A stretch of 5,353 bases of DNA. Origin: CAYJXJ01 sp964374095 (GTDB taxonomy: Bacteria > Elusimicrobiota > Elusimicrobia > UBA1565 > UBA9628). The first letter of the stretch is position 1; the number at the start of each line of letters is the position of its first letter. Under the pieces are notes generated by a model. That model saw only the letters and a program-made list of their open reading frames with translations. It had not been told where the DNA came from and ran no database searches. The position numbers were made by a program, and so were the translations under genes. The stretch spans positions 1 through 5,353 of the forward strand of contig CAYJXJ010000257.1 of NCBI GenBank assembly GCA_964374095.1, written 5' to 3'. This document shows positions 1-5,105 of the stretch, one piece after another.

Positions 1-20
1 TGAATTTCATGCCCCTCACA

Positions 21-53
21 GAACCGTGCGTACGGTTTTCCCATACACGGCTC
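21..53 (-). ncRNA. Group II intron domain V (3' part of a group II intron)
   Basis: On the minus strand this reads as a classic domain V hairpin. A GAGCCGTG arm pairs with a CACGGTTC arm, a two-base CG bulge lies on the 3' side, and an upper stem is capped by a GAAA-type loop. The catalytic AGC triad is present. Domain V is the catalytic core of group II self-splicing ribozymes. The maturase reading frame stops about 20 nt upstream, which is the usual spacing between the domain IV ORF and domain V. The sequence after it (positions 20-1) would begin domain VI, so the intron 3' end lies just beyond the left edge of the window. The catalytic RNA looks intact here, but the ORF upstream is truncated, so the intron is probably immobile. 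Confidence 0.9.
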
Positions 54-72
54 TTCAGTGAAGCATCCCGTA

Positions 73-435
73 TTACGCGAAAGCATAAAGATCGTGGCAA
101 ATCTTCGGCTGCGGCAATGGGTTCCACTTCAGGTACCGACAAAAGCTCGACCAGGTGTAGCTGCGCTTCTGGCTCCGCCTATTGACCCACTTGTAGGCCA
201 GATAGATGCTCCGGCCATAGTAGGCTTTCAGTTCCCTCATGTTGCCACTGACGCCATAGTAACGGAAGTGTCCCAGCAGTTTGGACCTGAGGATTGGCCA
301 CCACTCTTTCAGCGGCGCCACACTGCGTACGCTGTTCATCCACAGGTTCAGGCTCTTGATCTTTTCCCTCAATTTCTTGCCGGGCAAGTCTAGGCCGCAT
401 ACGACCTTTATGAAGTCCAAGAGTGTTCTGGCGAT
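73..435 (-). pseudogene. ltrA-like (fragment): C-terminal remnant of group II intron reverse transcriptase/maturase
   Basis: About 115-120 codons survive, ending in TAA just before domain V. The protein matches the maturase-specific X/thumb region and tail of group II intron-encoded proteins: a KKLREKIKSLNLW helix, then LKEWWPILRSKLLGHFRYYG, a VSGN turn, KWVNRRSQKRSYTW, and a final PLPQPKI segment. Full-length relatives have roughly 400 or more residues, so the fingers and palm with the catalytic YADD motif are missing. The frame is closed upstream by TGA at 436-438. A TTG at 420 could start translation but has no homologous N-terminus behind it. The tail has no HNH endonuclease domain, as in endonuclease-less lineages such as group IIC. 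I see a dead mobile-intron ORF; it could at most supply RNA-binding (maturase) activity. The class is not settled. Confidence 0.88.
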
Positions 436-438
436 TCA

Positions 439-564
439 ACGCATAGGAGGTCTGCGACGCTCCTGTGTCAGTTCCAATCGGCGAAAATGTGGCCAACCTC
501 TGAGCGACGACAGCAATACCCATGCACCCGCACTCCTTTCGGCTACGTGTGAGTATATGGTTCA
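439..564 (-). other. Uncharacterised stretch between maturase remnant and inverted-repeat element
   Basis: No homologous gene is recognised. On the minus strand a GAAAGGAG motif (540-533) precedes an ATG at 523, and a frame runs from there to 179. Below ~435 that frame is only the shadow of the maturase remnant, so it is not called as a gene. A GTGCG at 533-529 matches the 5' consensus of group II introns and could be the original intron 5' end if the interior was deleted, but I cannot identify domain I. What joins the maturase tail to this DNA is unresolved. Confidence 0.3.
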
Positions 565-657
565 GTATAGCATGGCCGGCAAAATGTCGCCAGACGAATT
601 CCCTCCGTTGAGCCTGCGTTTTTTGAAAGGCGACAACGGCCGGAAACCGTGCTATAC
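565..657. repeat. 93-bp imperfect inverted-repeat (MITE-like) element
   Basis: The left arm begins GTATAGCA (565-572) and ends TGTCGCC (585-591). The right arm begins GGCGACA (629-635) and ends TGCTATAC (650-657). The outer 8 bp and inner 7 bp are exact reverse complements; between them a GC-rich segment with CCGG is related but contains insertions and mismatches. The ~37-bp centre shows no ORF. The size and terminal arms suggest a miniature inverted-repeat element or the collapsed ends of an insertion sequence. The TA dinucleotides at the tips would allow a TA target duplication, but this cannot be distinguished from palindromy of the ends. It could also be only a large regulatory hairpin. 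Confidence 0.5.
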
Positions 658-679
658 CGCCGGCAGGGCGGTATAGCGC
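649..679. repeat. Strong 11-13 bp hairpin
   Basis: GCTATACCGCC (651-661) is the perfect complement of GGCGGTATAGC (667-677) across a 5-nt loop. One G-T and one G-C pair extend the stem to 13 bp. No T-run follows on either strand, so it does not fit a standard intrinsic terminator, although it lies downstream of the HTTM gene on that gene's strand. Its left arm is shared with the right end of the 93-bp inverted repeat, so the two folds exclude each other. On the minus strand it lies inside the recombinase fossil. Confidence 0.75.
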
Positions 680-834
680 ATTTGGGTCCCGGCCGAGGTC
701 CTCCCGATGCATCCGCCGGACTGATTCGAGATGCGCGGCCAGCGGCTCCCTGGCCGCCGCGGGCAGCACTCGAGCACCCGCAGGCCCGCACCGTACAACA
801 ACGTCGCCATCAGCCGGGAGATCGCGCGCCTCAG
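663..834 (-). pseudogene. Fossil of integron-integrase-like tyrosine recombinase
   Basis: Two minus-strand segments in different frames match neighbouring parts of IntI-type/XerC-like tyrosine recombinases. Segment one (834-766) reads LRRAISRLMATLLYGAGLRV then LEC, the core region with the first catalytic arginine (the R of GAGLR). Segment two (from GTG at 769 to ~692, perhaps ~644) reads VLPAAAREPLAAHLESVRRM then HREDLG, the stretch that in IntI proteins follows the KGxKDR beta-hairpin. About 27-30 residues (RLRVKDLDF to KDR) are missing at the join, where GTGCT occurs twice within a few bases, as expected for a short-homology deletion. The N-terminus, the HxxR box and the catalytic tyrosine are absent. 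It overlaps the HTTM stop codon. The family assignment rests on remembered motif patterns; another phage-type integrase is possible. Confidence 0.65.
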
Positions 835-2264
835 CGCGCGGGGCCGGCGGCGCCCCGCTCGCAGCGAAACTCGGCCAGGACCTCGGGACGGCTCGGACGC
901 TCCCAGCCGTGGGGAGTGACCCGCCCGGCCAGCGACTCGACCCGCGCCGCCCCGGCCTGAGGGTGCCGGCGGCAGAGGCGCGACGCGGCCCGGGCGAGGA
1001 TGGAGGCCCTTAGCTCCCCGGCATGGGCCGAGGGCACGCCCATCCAGCGCACGCCGTGGACATAGCTTTGCAGGAGGGCGGATCGCAGGCCCGCCGGCAG
1101 GAAATCGGAGGCGGCGAGTTCCCGTCCCTCGGCGGTGACGCGGTGCTCGACGCGCCAGTTCTTATCGTCGATCCAGTCGAAGAGACGGTACTCCTGGGCG
1201 ATGCCCGCGGTCCATAAAACCGCGTCGGCCTGGGTGCCCAGGGGCATGGGGACGGGGACATCCCGCGTGACCGACAGCACCAGGAAGGAAAGAAACACCA
1301 GGGCCAGACGGCTCTCGGTTTGAAACCCCGCGTCCTGCCGGAGGGGTACGGTATCCCGCGCCCTTCCCAGTATGCGCTTCATCAACTCCTCCTGAAAAAA
1401 CAGCAGGCACGTCCCCATCAGGGCCAGGTTGGCGAAGGGCAAGCCGATGAGGGCGATGATGCCGGCGTGAAAGCCCGCCTGGCAGGCCAGGGCCAGCCGC
1501 CGCCATAAGGCCCCGGTTGGGATCAGGAGCAGAAATGGAAGGGCGATCTCAACGGCGAGAGCAAGATAGTTCAGCGCCCCCAGAAGCGGCTCCGGCGCGT
1601 CCGGCCAAAGTCCGAATGTCCGCGCCACGGGCAGATTCAAGATGACGGCGAGGGCGGAACCATTCCGCCACAAGGGGCTCGTCAGCTTCCACAAACCGGC
1701 CGTGAGGTAGACCAAGCCGACGTTGAGCATGAGGGCCCTTGCGGCGGTCCCGGCGACCCGGGCCTGGCGCCAGCGCTGCCAGCACCCCGCGCGATCCCGC
1801 AGCCAGCCGTCGATGGAGAGGGTGTGCCCGATGGGGAGCAGCAGCAGCCAGAATAAGGCCAGGTGCATGACCGTGTCGTCGATATTGATGACGAGGAAGT
1901 TCCATCGCGCCAGGGAGACCGTCACGGCAAAGACCACCGCCGCGCAGGCCTTCGGACGCCGCCCCAGCATCAGGCCGAGGGAAGCCAGACCCGCCGCGCC
2001 CAGCGCGAGGCGGAGGAGGGACTCCGGGGTTCCGGCTTGAAACAGGCTCCAGCGCGTGTAGGGGAGCGCCCGCTGCAGGAGGGCGTGATCGATGAGCCCG
2101 CCCGGCGCCGAGAAATCCCCGAACCTGGACCATTGCTCCGCAACGTAAGCGCAGGCCAGCAGGCCGACGGCGACGCGAAACATGTCGACGGGGAGCGCGT
2201 AAACCTCGCGCAACAGCCAGGAACGCGCGCGCTCGGCCGGCGCGCTCGAAGGGGAGGGTCTCAT
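831..2264 (-). CDS. HTTM-domain integral membrane protein
   Basis: 477 aa, predicted inner-membrane protein. It matches the HTTM family (horizontally transferred transmembrane domain, related to the membrane part of vitamin K-dependent gamma-carboxylase). Visible parts: a short basic N-terminus; hydrophobic segments near residues 24-42, 82-100, 106-120, 132-148, 176-192, 230-250, 262-290 and 318-334; the family-typical WNFLVINIDDTVMHLALFWL (121-140) leading to PIGHTLSIDGW; and GLVYLTAGLWKL (183-194) before WRNGSAL. Residues ~345-450 form a soluble tail (WRVEHRVTAEGREL, then ASRLCRRH) of the kind many HTTM proteins carry. The ATG at 2264 is chosen because a possible TTG at 2309 is the -35 box of its promoter. 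No strong Shine-Dalgarno site is seen. Biochemical function is unknown for most bacterial HTTM proteins; carboxylase activity should not be assumed. The last few residues run into the recombinase fossil, so the tail may be altered. Confidence 0.88.
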   Translation of the reverse strand: MRPSPSSAPAERARSWLLREVYALPVDMFRVAVGLLACAYVAEQWSRFGDFSAPGGLIDHALLQRALPYTRWSLFQAGTPESLLRLALGAAGLASLGLMLGRRPKACAAVVFAVTVSLARWNFLVINIDDTVMHLALFWLLLLPIGHTLSIDGWLRDRAGCWQRWRQARVAGTAARALMLNVGLVYLTAGLWKLTSPLWRNGSALAVILNLPVARTFGLWPDAPEPLLGALNYLALAVEIALPFLLLIPTGALWRRLALACQAGFHAGIIALIGLPFANLALMGTCLLFFQEELMKRILGRARDTVPLRQDAGFQTESRLALVFLSFLVLSVTRDVPVPMPLGTQADAVLWTAGIAQEYRLFDWIDDKNWRVEHRVTAEGRELAASDFLPAGLRSALLQSYVHGVRWMGVPSAHAGELRASILARAASRLCRRHPQAGAARVESLAGRVTPHGWERPSRPEVLAEFRCERGAAGPAR

Positions 2265-2280
2265 CCGGGGAACCGTCCCG

Positions 2281-2309
2281 AGTATAACAGCGGTCCCGGA
2301 ACCCGTCAA
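2281..2309 (-). promoter_or_regulatory. Sigma-70-type promoter of the HTTM gene
   Basis: Reading on the minus strand: -35 TTGACG (2309-2304), an exact 17-bp spacer, then TATACT (2286-2281) preceded by TGT, an extended -10. This is close to consensus. Only 16 nt separate the -10 from the ATG at 2264, so the 5' leader would be about 8-10 nt, too short for an ordinary Shine-Dalgarno region. The spacer holds a near-perfect dyad GGTTCCGGGACC (2303-2292), and a related broken dyad, CGGGACGGTTCCCCG, follows the -10. Either could bind a repressor, but this is unproven. Confidence 0.8.
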
Positions 2310-2800
2310 GGACTCCCCCCCGGCGGCCGTGCCCAGCCGTCGGGGCCTGTTGAATCCGTTAACGCCGAAGCTTACGGCTGCTTAGGCGTCCGCCCCACGA
2401 GCGGGGCGTCGTAGTCCGGCGCATCGCCACCGTTGCCGGAGCGCTCGTGCAGGGACCAGATTGGCTCCGCCGCGGACCGTACCTGGGGGGTCACCGAGGT
2501 TCCGGTCCGACGGCGGGCCAGCTCGCGCCGCCCGAGAAGGCCGCTGAGGCGGCCCCGACGCTGCTCGGGCAAGCCCACAGCGGGTTTTCGCTCAACGCCG
2601 ACGCGCGAATCGAAGCGGAGGACCGCGCGTGCCGGGAGCGTTTGTCGCGGGGATCACGCCCTTCCATTTGGTCTCTTTCAAATAGTCAGACCTCTCTCGG
2701 AGACGCCAGGCGTGAAAGGAGGAATAGCGAGGTTGCTCTCTTTGGAACTTGTTCGGCCCGCCCCCTGGCACGCTCCGCGCGGGCCTGTTATCCTCCTAGG
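2310..2800. other. Spacer between divergent genes, with one doubtful minus-strand frame
   Basis: About 490 bp lie between the start codons of the HTTM and hydrolase genes, most of it unexplained. A minus-strand frame is open from 2653 to TAA at 2372-2374, with G/C-biased third positions and a natural-looking C-terminus (DAPDYDAPLVGRTPKQP). It has no good start (GTG at 2578 is the first) and I recognise no family, so it may be a gene remnant. A small hairpin, CGCCCC-ACGAGC-GGGGCG, lies near 2390-2410 inside it. The plus-strand frame running into the hydrolase from GTG 2447 has no protein-like features before 2801. From ~2660 to 2760 the DNA is less GC-rich and I see nothing identifiable. Confidence 0.4.
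2766..2794 (+). promoter_or_regulatory. Extended -10 promoter of the hydrolase gene (leaderless start)
   Basis: TGT followed by TATCCT (2789-2794) forms an extended -10, almost the same as the TGTTATACT of the HTTM promoter. The -35 position at the 17-bp spacing is TGGCAC (2766-2771), which is weak. Only six bases (CCTAGG) lie between the -10 and the GTG at 2801, so transcription would start at or within a base or so of the start codon. The mRNA would then be leaderless. Confidence 0.6.
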
Positions 2801-3625
2801 GTGGGACCCCTCTTCTGGAGCTTCGCCCTTTGGCTCGCGGGGCCGGCTTGGGCCGCCGCCTGCAGCCCGCCGGCCGGACTATTCGAAGTCTGGGCCTCCT
2901 CGGACTCCGAGACCCTGGTCTTCGTGAGCGGCGCCAATCCCTACCCGGGGGAGGGGGCGACCCTGCGCCGGAAGTGCCGGACCGGGGGGCGCAACCTCGC
3001 CTTCATCCACCCCGGGACCAGGAAGCAGGAGGATGCCTCCCACTTGGTCGGCAAGCTCCTGGAGCACGTGGACAATTGCGTCGCCGGCGCGATCACCGTG
3101 GCCTGCCACAGCAAGGGCTGCGACGCGGTCGCGGAGAGCCTCTCGCAGGAGAAGCCCCACGGCGCCTTTTGGCGGAGGATGCGCGTGGTCTTCGTCAACC
3201 CCTTGATCCCGGGGTCCGCAAAGGCCTGGAAGATCGCCGGAGGCTGGATCTGGCAGATTCACCCGGGCCATCCCAGCCGGGAACGCCTCTTCGGCGCGGG
3301 CGCGTCGCACCTCAAGAACGCCCGGAGCCTTGCCGTTCTTGAGACCGCCGGAGACGGGGTGGTGGCCCGGCGCGAGGACTACGGCCCGGTCGAGCGGTGG
3401 CTGGCCCCGACCCTCACCCTGTCCTTCGGGCCCGACATCGCCGAGAACCGGCGCCTGTATCCCGTGGACCGCGAGAACCTGGCCTTGCAGTGGGAGACGG
3501 ACGTCAGCCAACTCAAGGACGCCCGGATCTACGGCCCGGACTCAGCCCACGCGATCTGGCTTTTCCTGGACGACTTCATTGAGCGCGTCGAGGCCCTGCG
3601 GCCGGCCCCGGCGAAAGAAGGCTAG
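2801..3625 (+). CDS. Exported alpha/beta-hydrolase-like protein
   Basis: 274 aa from GTG 2801. Residues 1-20 form a hydrophobic signal peptide ending AGPAWAAA, followed by Cys21; an atypical lipobox (A-A-A-C) makes a lipoprotein possible, though the N-terminus lacks basic residues. The mature part looks like an alpha/beta hydrolase: strand SETLVFVSGANPY (36-48), strand RNLAFIHPG (64-72), then the strand-turn-helix AITVACHSKGCDAVAESL (97-114), where C-H-S-K-G replaces the usual G-x-S-x-G nucleophile elbow with Ser104. A following MRVVFVNP strand, Asp185 in ETAGDGVV and His250 in DSAHAIW just before the last helix complete a plausible Ser-Asp-His triad. The substrate is unknown; an esterase or lipase-like hydrolase is most likely. 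The frame is open upstream to 2447, but the signal peptide and promoter fix the start at 2801. No named family is recognised. Confidence 0.78.
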   Translation: MGPLFWSFALWLAGPAWAAACSPPAGLFEVWASSDSETLVFVSGANPYPGEGATLRRKCRTGGRNLAFIHPGTRKQEDASHLVGKLLEHVDNCVAGAITVACHSKGCDAVAESLSQEKPHGAFWRRMRVVFVNPLIPGSAKAWKIAGGWIWQIHPGHPSRERLFGAGASHLKNARSLAVLETAGDGVVARREDYGPVERWLAPTLTLSFGPDIAENRRLYPVDRENLALQWETDVSQLKDARIYGPDSAHAIWLFLDDFIERVEALRPAPAKEG

Positions 3626-3802
3626 TGCCGCCGCCCCCAGAAGCTCCCAAAGGCGTGAGGCGGACTCTCGGATGGAATCCGAAACTTATCAACGCGACTC
3701 GAGAACTCTATGATCTACAAAGTTCTGGATTAAATCACGTCCCGCCTTGGATAGCACGGCATCTCCAGCCGCAGGGTCCGCGAAGCAGCCCGGGAGCCGG
3801 GA

Positions 3803-4645
3803 TCAGTGGTAACCGTGCGATTGCGCGAAGCTCTTCTCCCCTTTGGCCCTTGGCCGGCTCCATTCCTCGAGGTCATGGAAACAGCCATCCGGCAACGTCA
3901 TAAAAGTATTCTTCCTGGCGTGTCCTGAGCAGGTGAAGACCATCTGGATCGGAGGGATCCGGAGCTCGGTCTCGAAGTCGAGGATGCTGTCCCCCCGGTG
4001 CTTGCCAATGTGCCCCCACTCACGCTTGCTAACCGAGGGCGGCCTTGGGATCCCTTCGGAGATTCGCCTCGTATATCGGCCACTAGCCTTAATTTGGAAG
4101 AAATAGGGGCGGCCGGAGTTCCAGACCAGGGAATACTCCCCGTGCTGCTCGTCGTATGGCAGGTTGTGATAAGGCCGGCCAGTCGCGGCGGTCAGCGTTG
4201 CTGGAATCCCATCCCACGACCGAAGCATCGCTCCCAGGATCTGGGCGACCATGGGGTCGATGTTGGGTTTCTTGAGGTCAATGTAGAATTGGCCGAAGAC
4301 GTCGTAAGTCTTCGTCTCGGGGTTGTATACGATTCGGCCCTTGAAAATGGTCGATTCCCTCCGGCGAGGACGGATGCTCTCGCCGCTGTTGGTTCGGAGA
4401 TGGACGCTGACGAAGTCTTCCTCGACCTTCTTTGCGAAGCTCAAGCTCAGTTTGTCATCGGTTGTGGAGAGCCAGGAAGTGCCCTTGCTTCGGCATTGAA
4501 AGAATCCAACAGAGGCCCCAGCCAAGGGCGAGATCGCCCGATAGTCCCTGTAATGAGCACGGGCTTGGCTTTGAATCAGGATCCGGTCGGAGGCGTCGGG
4601 GTCTGCGCCCCACAACGGCGGGACCAGGGCCCAGAGCAGAATGAT
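3803..4645 (-). CDS. Unrecognised exported protein, start codon uncertain
   Basis: About 280 aa in an uninterrupted frame ending in TGA at 3803-3805. The N-terminal IILLWALVPPLWGAD is a signal-peptide core with a cleavage site near G13-A14, so the protein is exported. The mature part is mixed, with many aromatic and short strand-like stretches (KTYDVFGQFYIDL, EYSLVWNSGRPYFFQI) and three cysteines (51, 239, 255). I recognise no family. The signal peptide has no in-frame ATG or GTG in front of it; the only upstream conventional start, TTG at 4774, lies inside the transposase fragment. A GTG at 4655, well placed behind a promoter, is one frame away; removing one base would join it. So either a single-base frameshift disables it, or it starts at ATC/ATT (4645/4642). 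GC content is visibly lower than in the neighbours, which suggests separate acquisition. Confidence 0.6.
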   Translation of the reverse strand: MILLWALVPPLWGADPDASDRILIQSQARAHYRDYRAISPLAGASVGFFQCRSKGTSWLSTTDDKLSLSFAKKVEEDFVSVHLRTNSGESIRPRRRESTIFKGRIVYNPETKTYDVFGQFYIDLKKPNIDPMVAQILGAMLRSWDGIPATLTAATGRPYHNLPYDEQHGEYSLVWNSGRPYFFQIKASGRYTRRISEGIPRPPSVSKREWGHIGKHRGDSILDFETELRIPPIQMVFTCSGHARKNTFMTLPDGCFHDLEEWSRPRAKGEKSFAQSHGYH

Positions 4646-4666
4646 CGGTGTCCACCGCTTACTGGT

Positions 4667-4695
4667 AGAATCCGGCGGTTGATAAAGACCCTCAA
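4667..4695 (-). promoter_or_regulatory. Candidate promoter for the unrecognised exported protein
   Basis: On the minus strand, TTGAGG (4695-4690) and GATTCT (4672-4667) are 17 bp apart. Both boxes are moderate matches to sigma-70 consensus, with the key A and T of the -10 present. A GTG (4655) lies 11 nt after the -10, giving the same very short leader as the other two promoters. The promoter lies next to, and may overlap, the end of the mobile-element fragment on the other strand. Confidence 0.4.
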
Positions 4696-4729
4696 GTATT
4701 GCGCTGGTCCAAGGGCCAAGTGGGAATAC

Positions 4730-4915
4730 ATGAAGAAGATCTACGAGCGGTACATCCAGGCGGACCGGAAACAAAAGTCGAGGATTCTCGACGAGTTCTG
4801 CGCGACCTACGAGTGTGCTCGCAAATACGCGCTCCGACTCCCGGCTCCGCGGCCCGGGCGGCCGAGCCCAGCAGGATCAGCGAAACCACCGTCAGAAGGG
4901 CCATCCGACCCCTAA
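4730..4915 (+). pseudogene. N-terminal fragment of an integrase-type transposase
   Basis: From ATG 4730 the reading is MKKIYERYIQADRKQKSRIL, then DEFCATYECARKYALRL, the characteristic N-terminal helix-turn-helix region of a family of DDE transposases with an integrase core (pattern: YL-x-x-IY-x-RY ... K-x-x-IL-x-EFC ... RKYA-(I/L)-RLL). The homologous start may lie slightly upstream (RAKWEY). Recognisable sequence ends by ~4840, and the frame then runs through an antisense signal-peptide sequence to TAA at 4913-4915. Full-length relatives have several hundred residues, so the whole catalytic core is missing and the fragment is inactive. The ends of the original insertion sequence were not identified. 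Confidence 0.8.
4840..4904 (-). pseudogene. Signal-peptide stub of a truncated exported protein
   Basis: ATG at 4904 begins MALLTVVSLILLGSAARAAE, a textbook Sec signal peptide with an A-x-A cleavage site after ARA or RAA. Coding sense ends by about codon 21-22 (~4840), where the opposite-strand transposase fragment starts; beyond this the frame is rich in Arg and Ser and not protein-like. AGGGG (4913-4909) lies four bases before the ATG and overlaps the stop codon of the gene upstream, so this was the second gene of a translationally coupled operon. The mature protein is lost and its function is unknown. Confidence 0.75.
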
Positions 4916-5105
4916 TTCGATCCGGTATCGCCCACGACGCGCTGGCAGATGCCCGAGGCCGAGGCGCCGCAGACGTAGGTGCTGACCCAGCCATCTATGC
5001 GCACGCAGTGGGTGTCGGTGATCTCGGCCTTGCTCTTTAGAAGGCCCTTGCGCTCGGCGCAGGTCCGCTCGACGTCGGCGATGGCCCTGGCCTCCGCGCC
5101 TTTCG
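4912..5105 (-). pseudogene. 3' end of an unrecognised gene (Cys-containing C-terminus)
   Basis: About 60-65 codons ending in TAG (4914-4912) have strong G/C third positions and frequent purine first positions. The protein reads EARAIADVERTCAERKGLLK, then SKAEITDTHCVRIDGW, VSTYVCGASASGICQRVVGD, TGSN, with four cysteines. The stop is 7 nt before the next gene's ATG, so the two were an operon. The same frame stays open to ~5302 and could start at GTG 5175, but above ~5105 codon use is poorer than that of the opposite strand, so I take the upstream part as non-coding and the gene as 5'-truncated. If instead the whole frame is real, a hydrophobic RRLAALVLAGVLLAL stretch would be its N-terminal signal or membrane segment. 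No family is recognised. Confidence 0.5.

Noticed and set aside
435..612. Possible integron attC site (GCTCAAC near 606-612 and GTTGAAT near 435-441, minus strand)
   Set aside because: The seven-base motifs match the core consensus but are ~170 bp apart, and the inner L boxes and a foldable stem between them are not evident. Such short motifs occur by chance.
649..679. Intrinsic terminator for the HTTM gene
   Set aside because: The hairpin is strong but no T-run follows on the minus strand; GGTTTCC comes instead.
179..769. 196-codon minus-strand open frame across the left end
   Set aside because: It joins one true recombinase segment (~692-769) to an antisense/off-frame shadow of the maturase remnant; no single protein family covers it.
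2265..2309. N-terminal extension of the HTTM protein starting at TTG 2309
   Set aside because: The TTG is the -35 box of a near-consensus promoter and the TATACT -10 lies inside the extension, so it would not be transcribed.
1863..2414. 183-codon plus-strand open frame antisense to the HTTM gene
   Set aside because: Its product is low-complexity Arg/Gly/Pro-rich, and the opposite strand encodes a clear membrane protein family.
2447..2800. 118-residue N-terminal extension of the hydrolase from GTG 2447
   Set aside because: The extension has no protein-like pattern, and a signal peptide with an extended -10 promoter directly before GTG 2801 fixes the start.
3668..3802. Small inverted repeats TCGGAT-GGA-ATCCGA and CCCGG-CTC-CCGGG in the convergent spacer as terminators
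   Set aside because: Stems of 5-6 bp without a following T-run on either strand; expected by chance in GC-rich DNA.
3998..4729. Long plus-strand open frame antisense to the exported protein
   Set aside because: The opposite strand has a signal peptide and a better protein-like sequence; only the part from 4730 matches a transposase.
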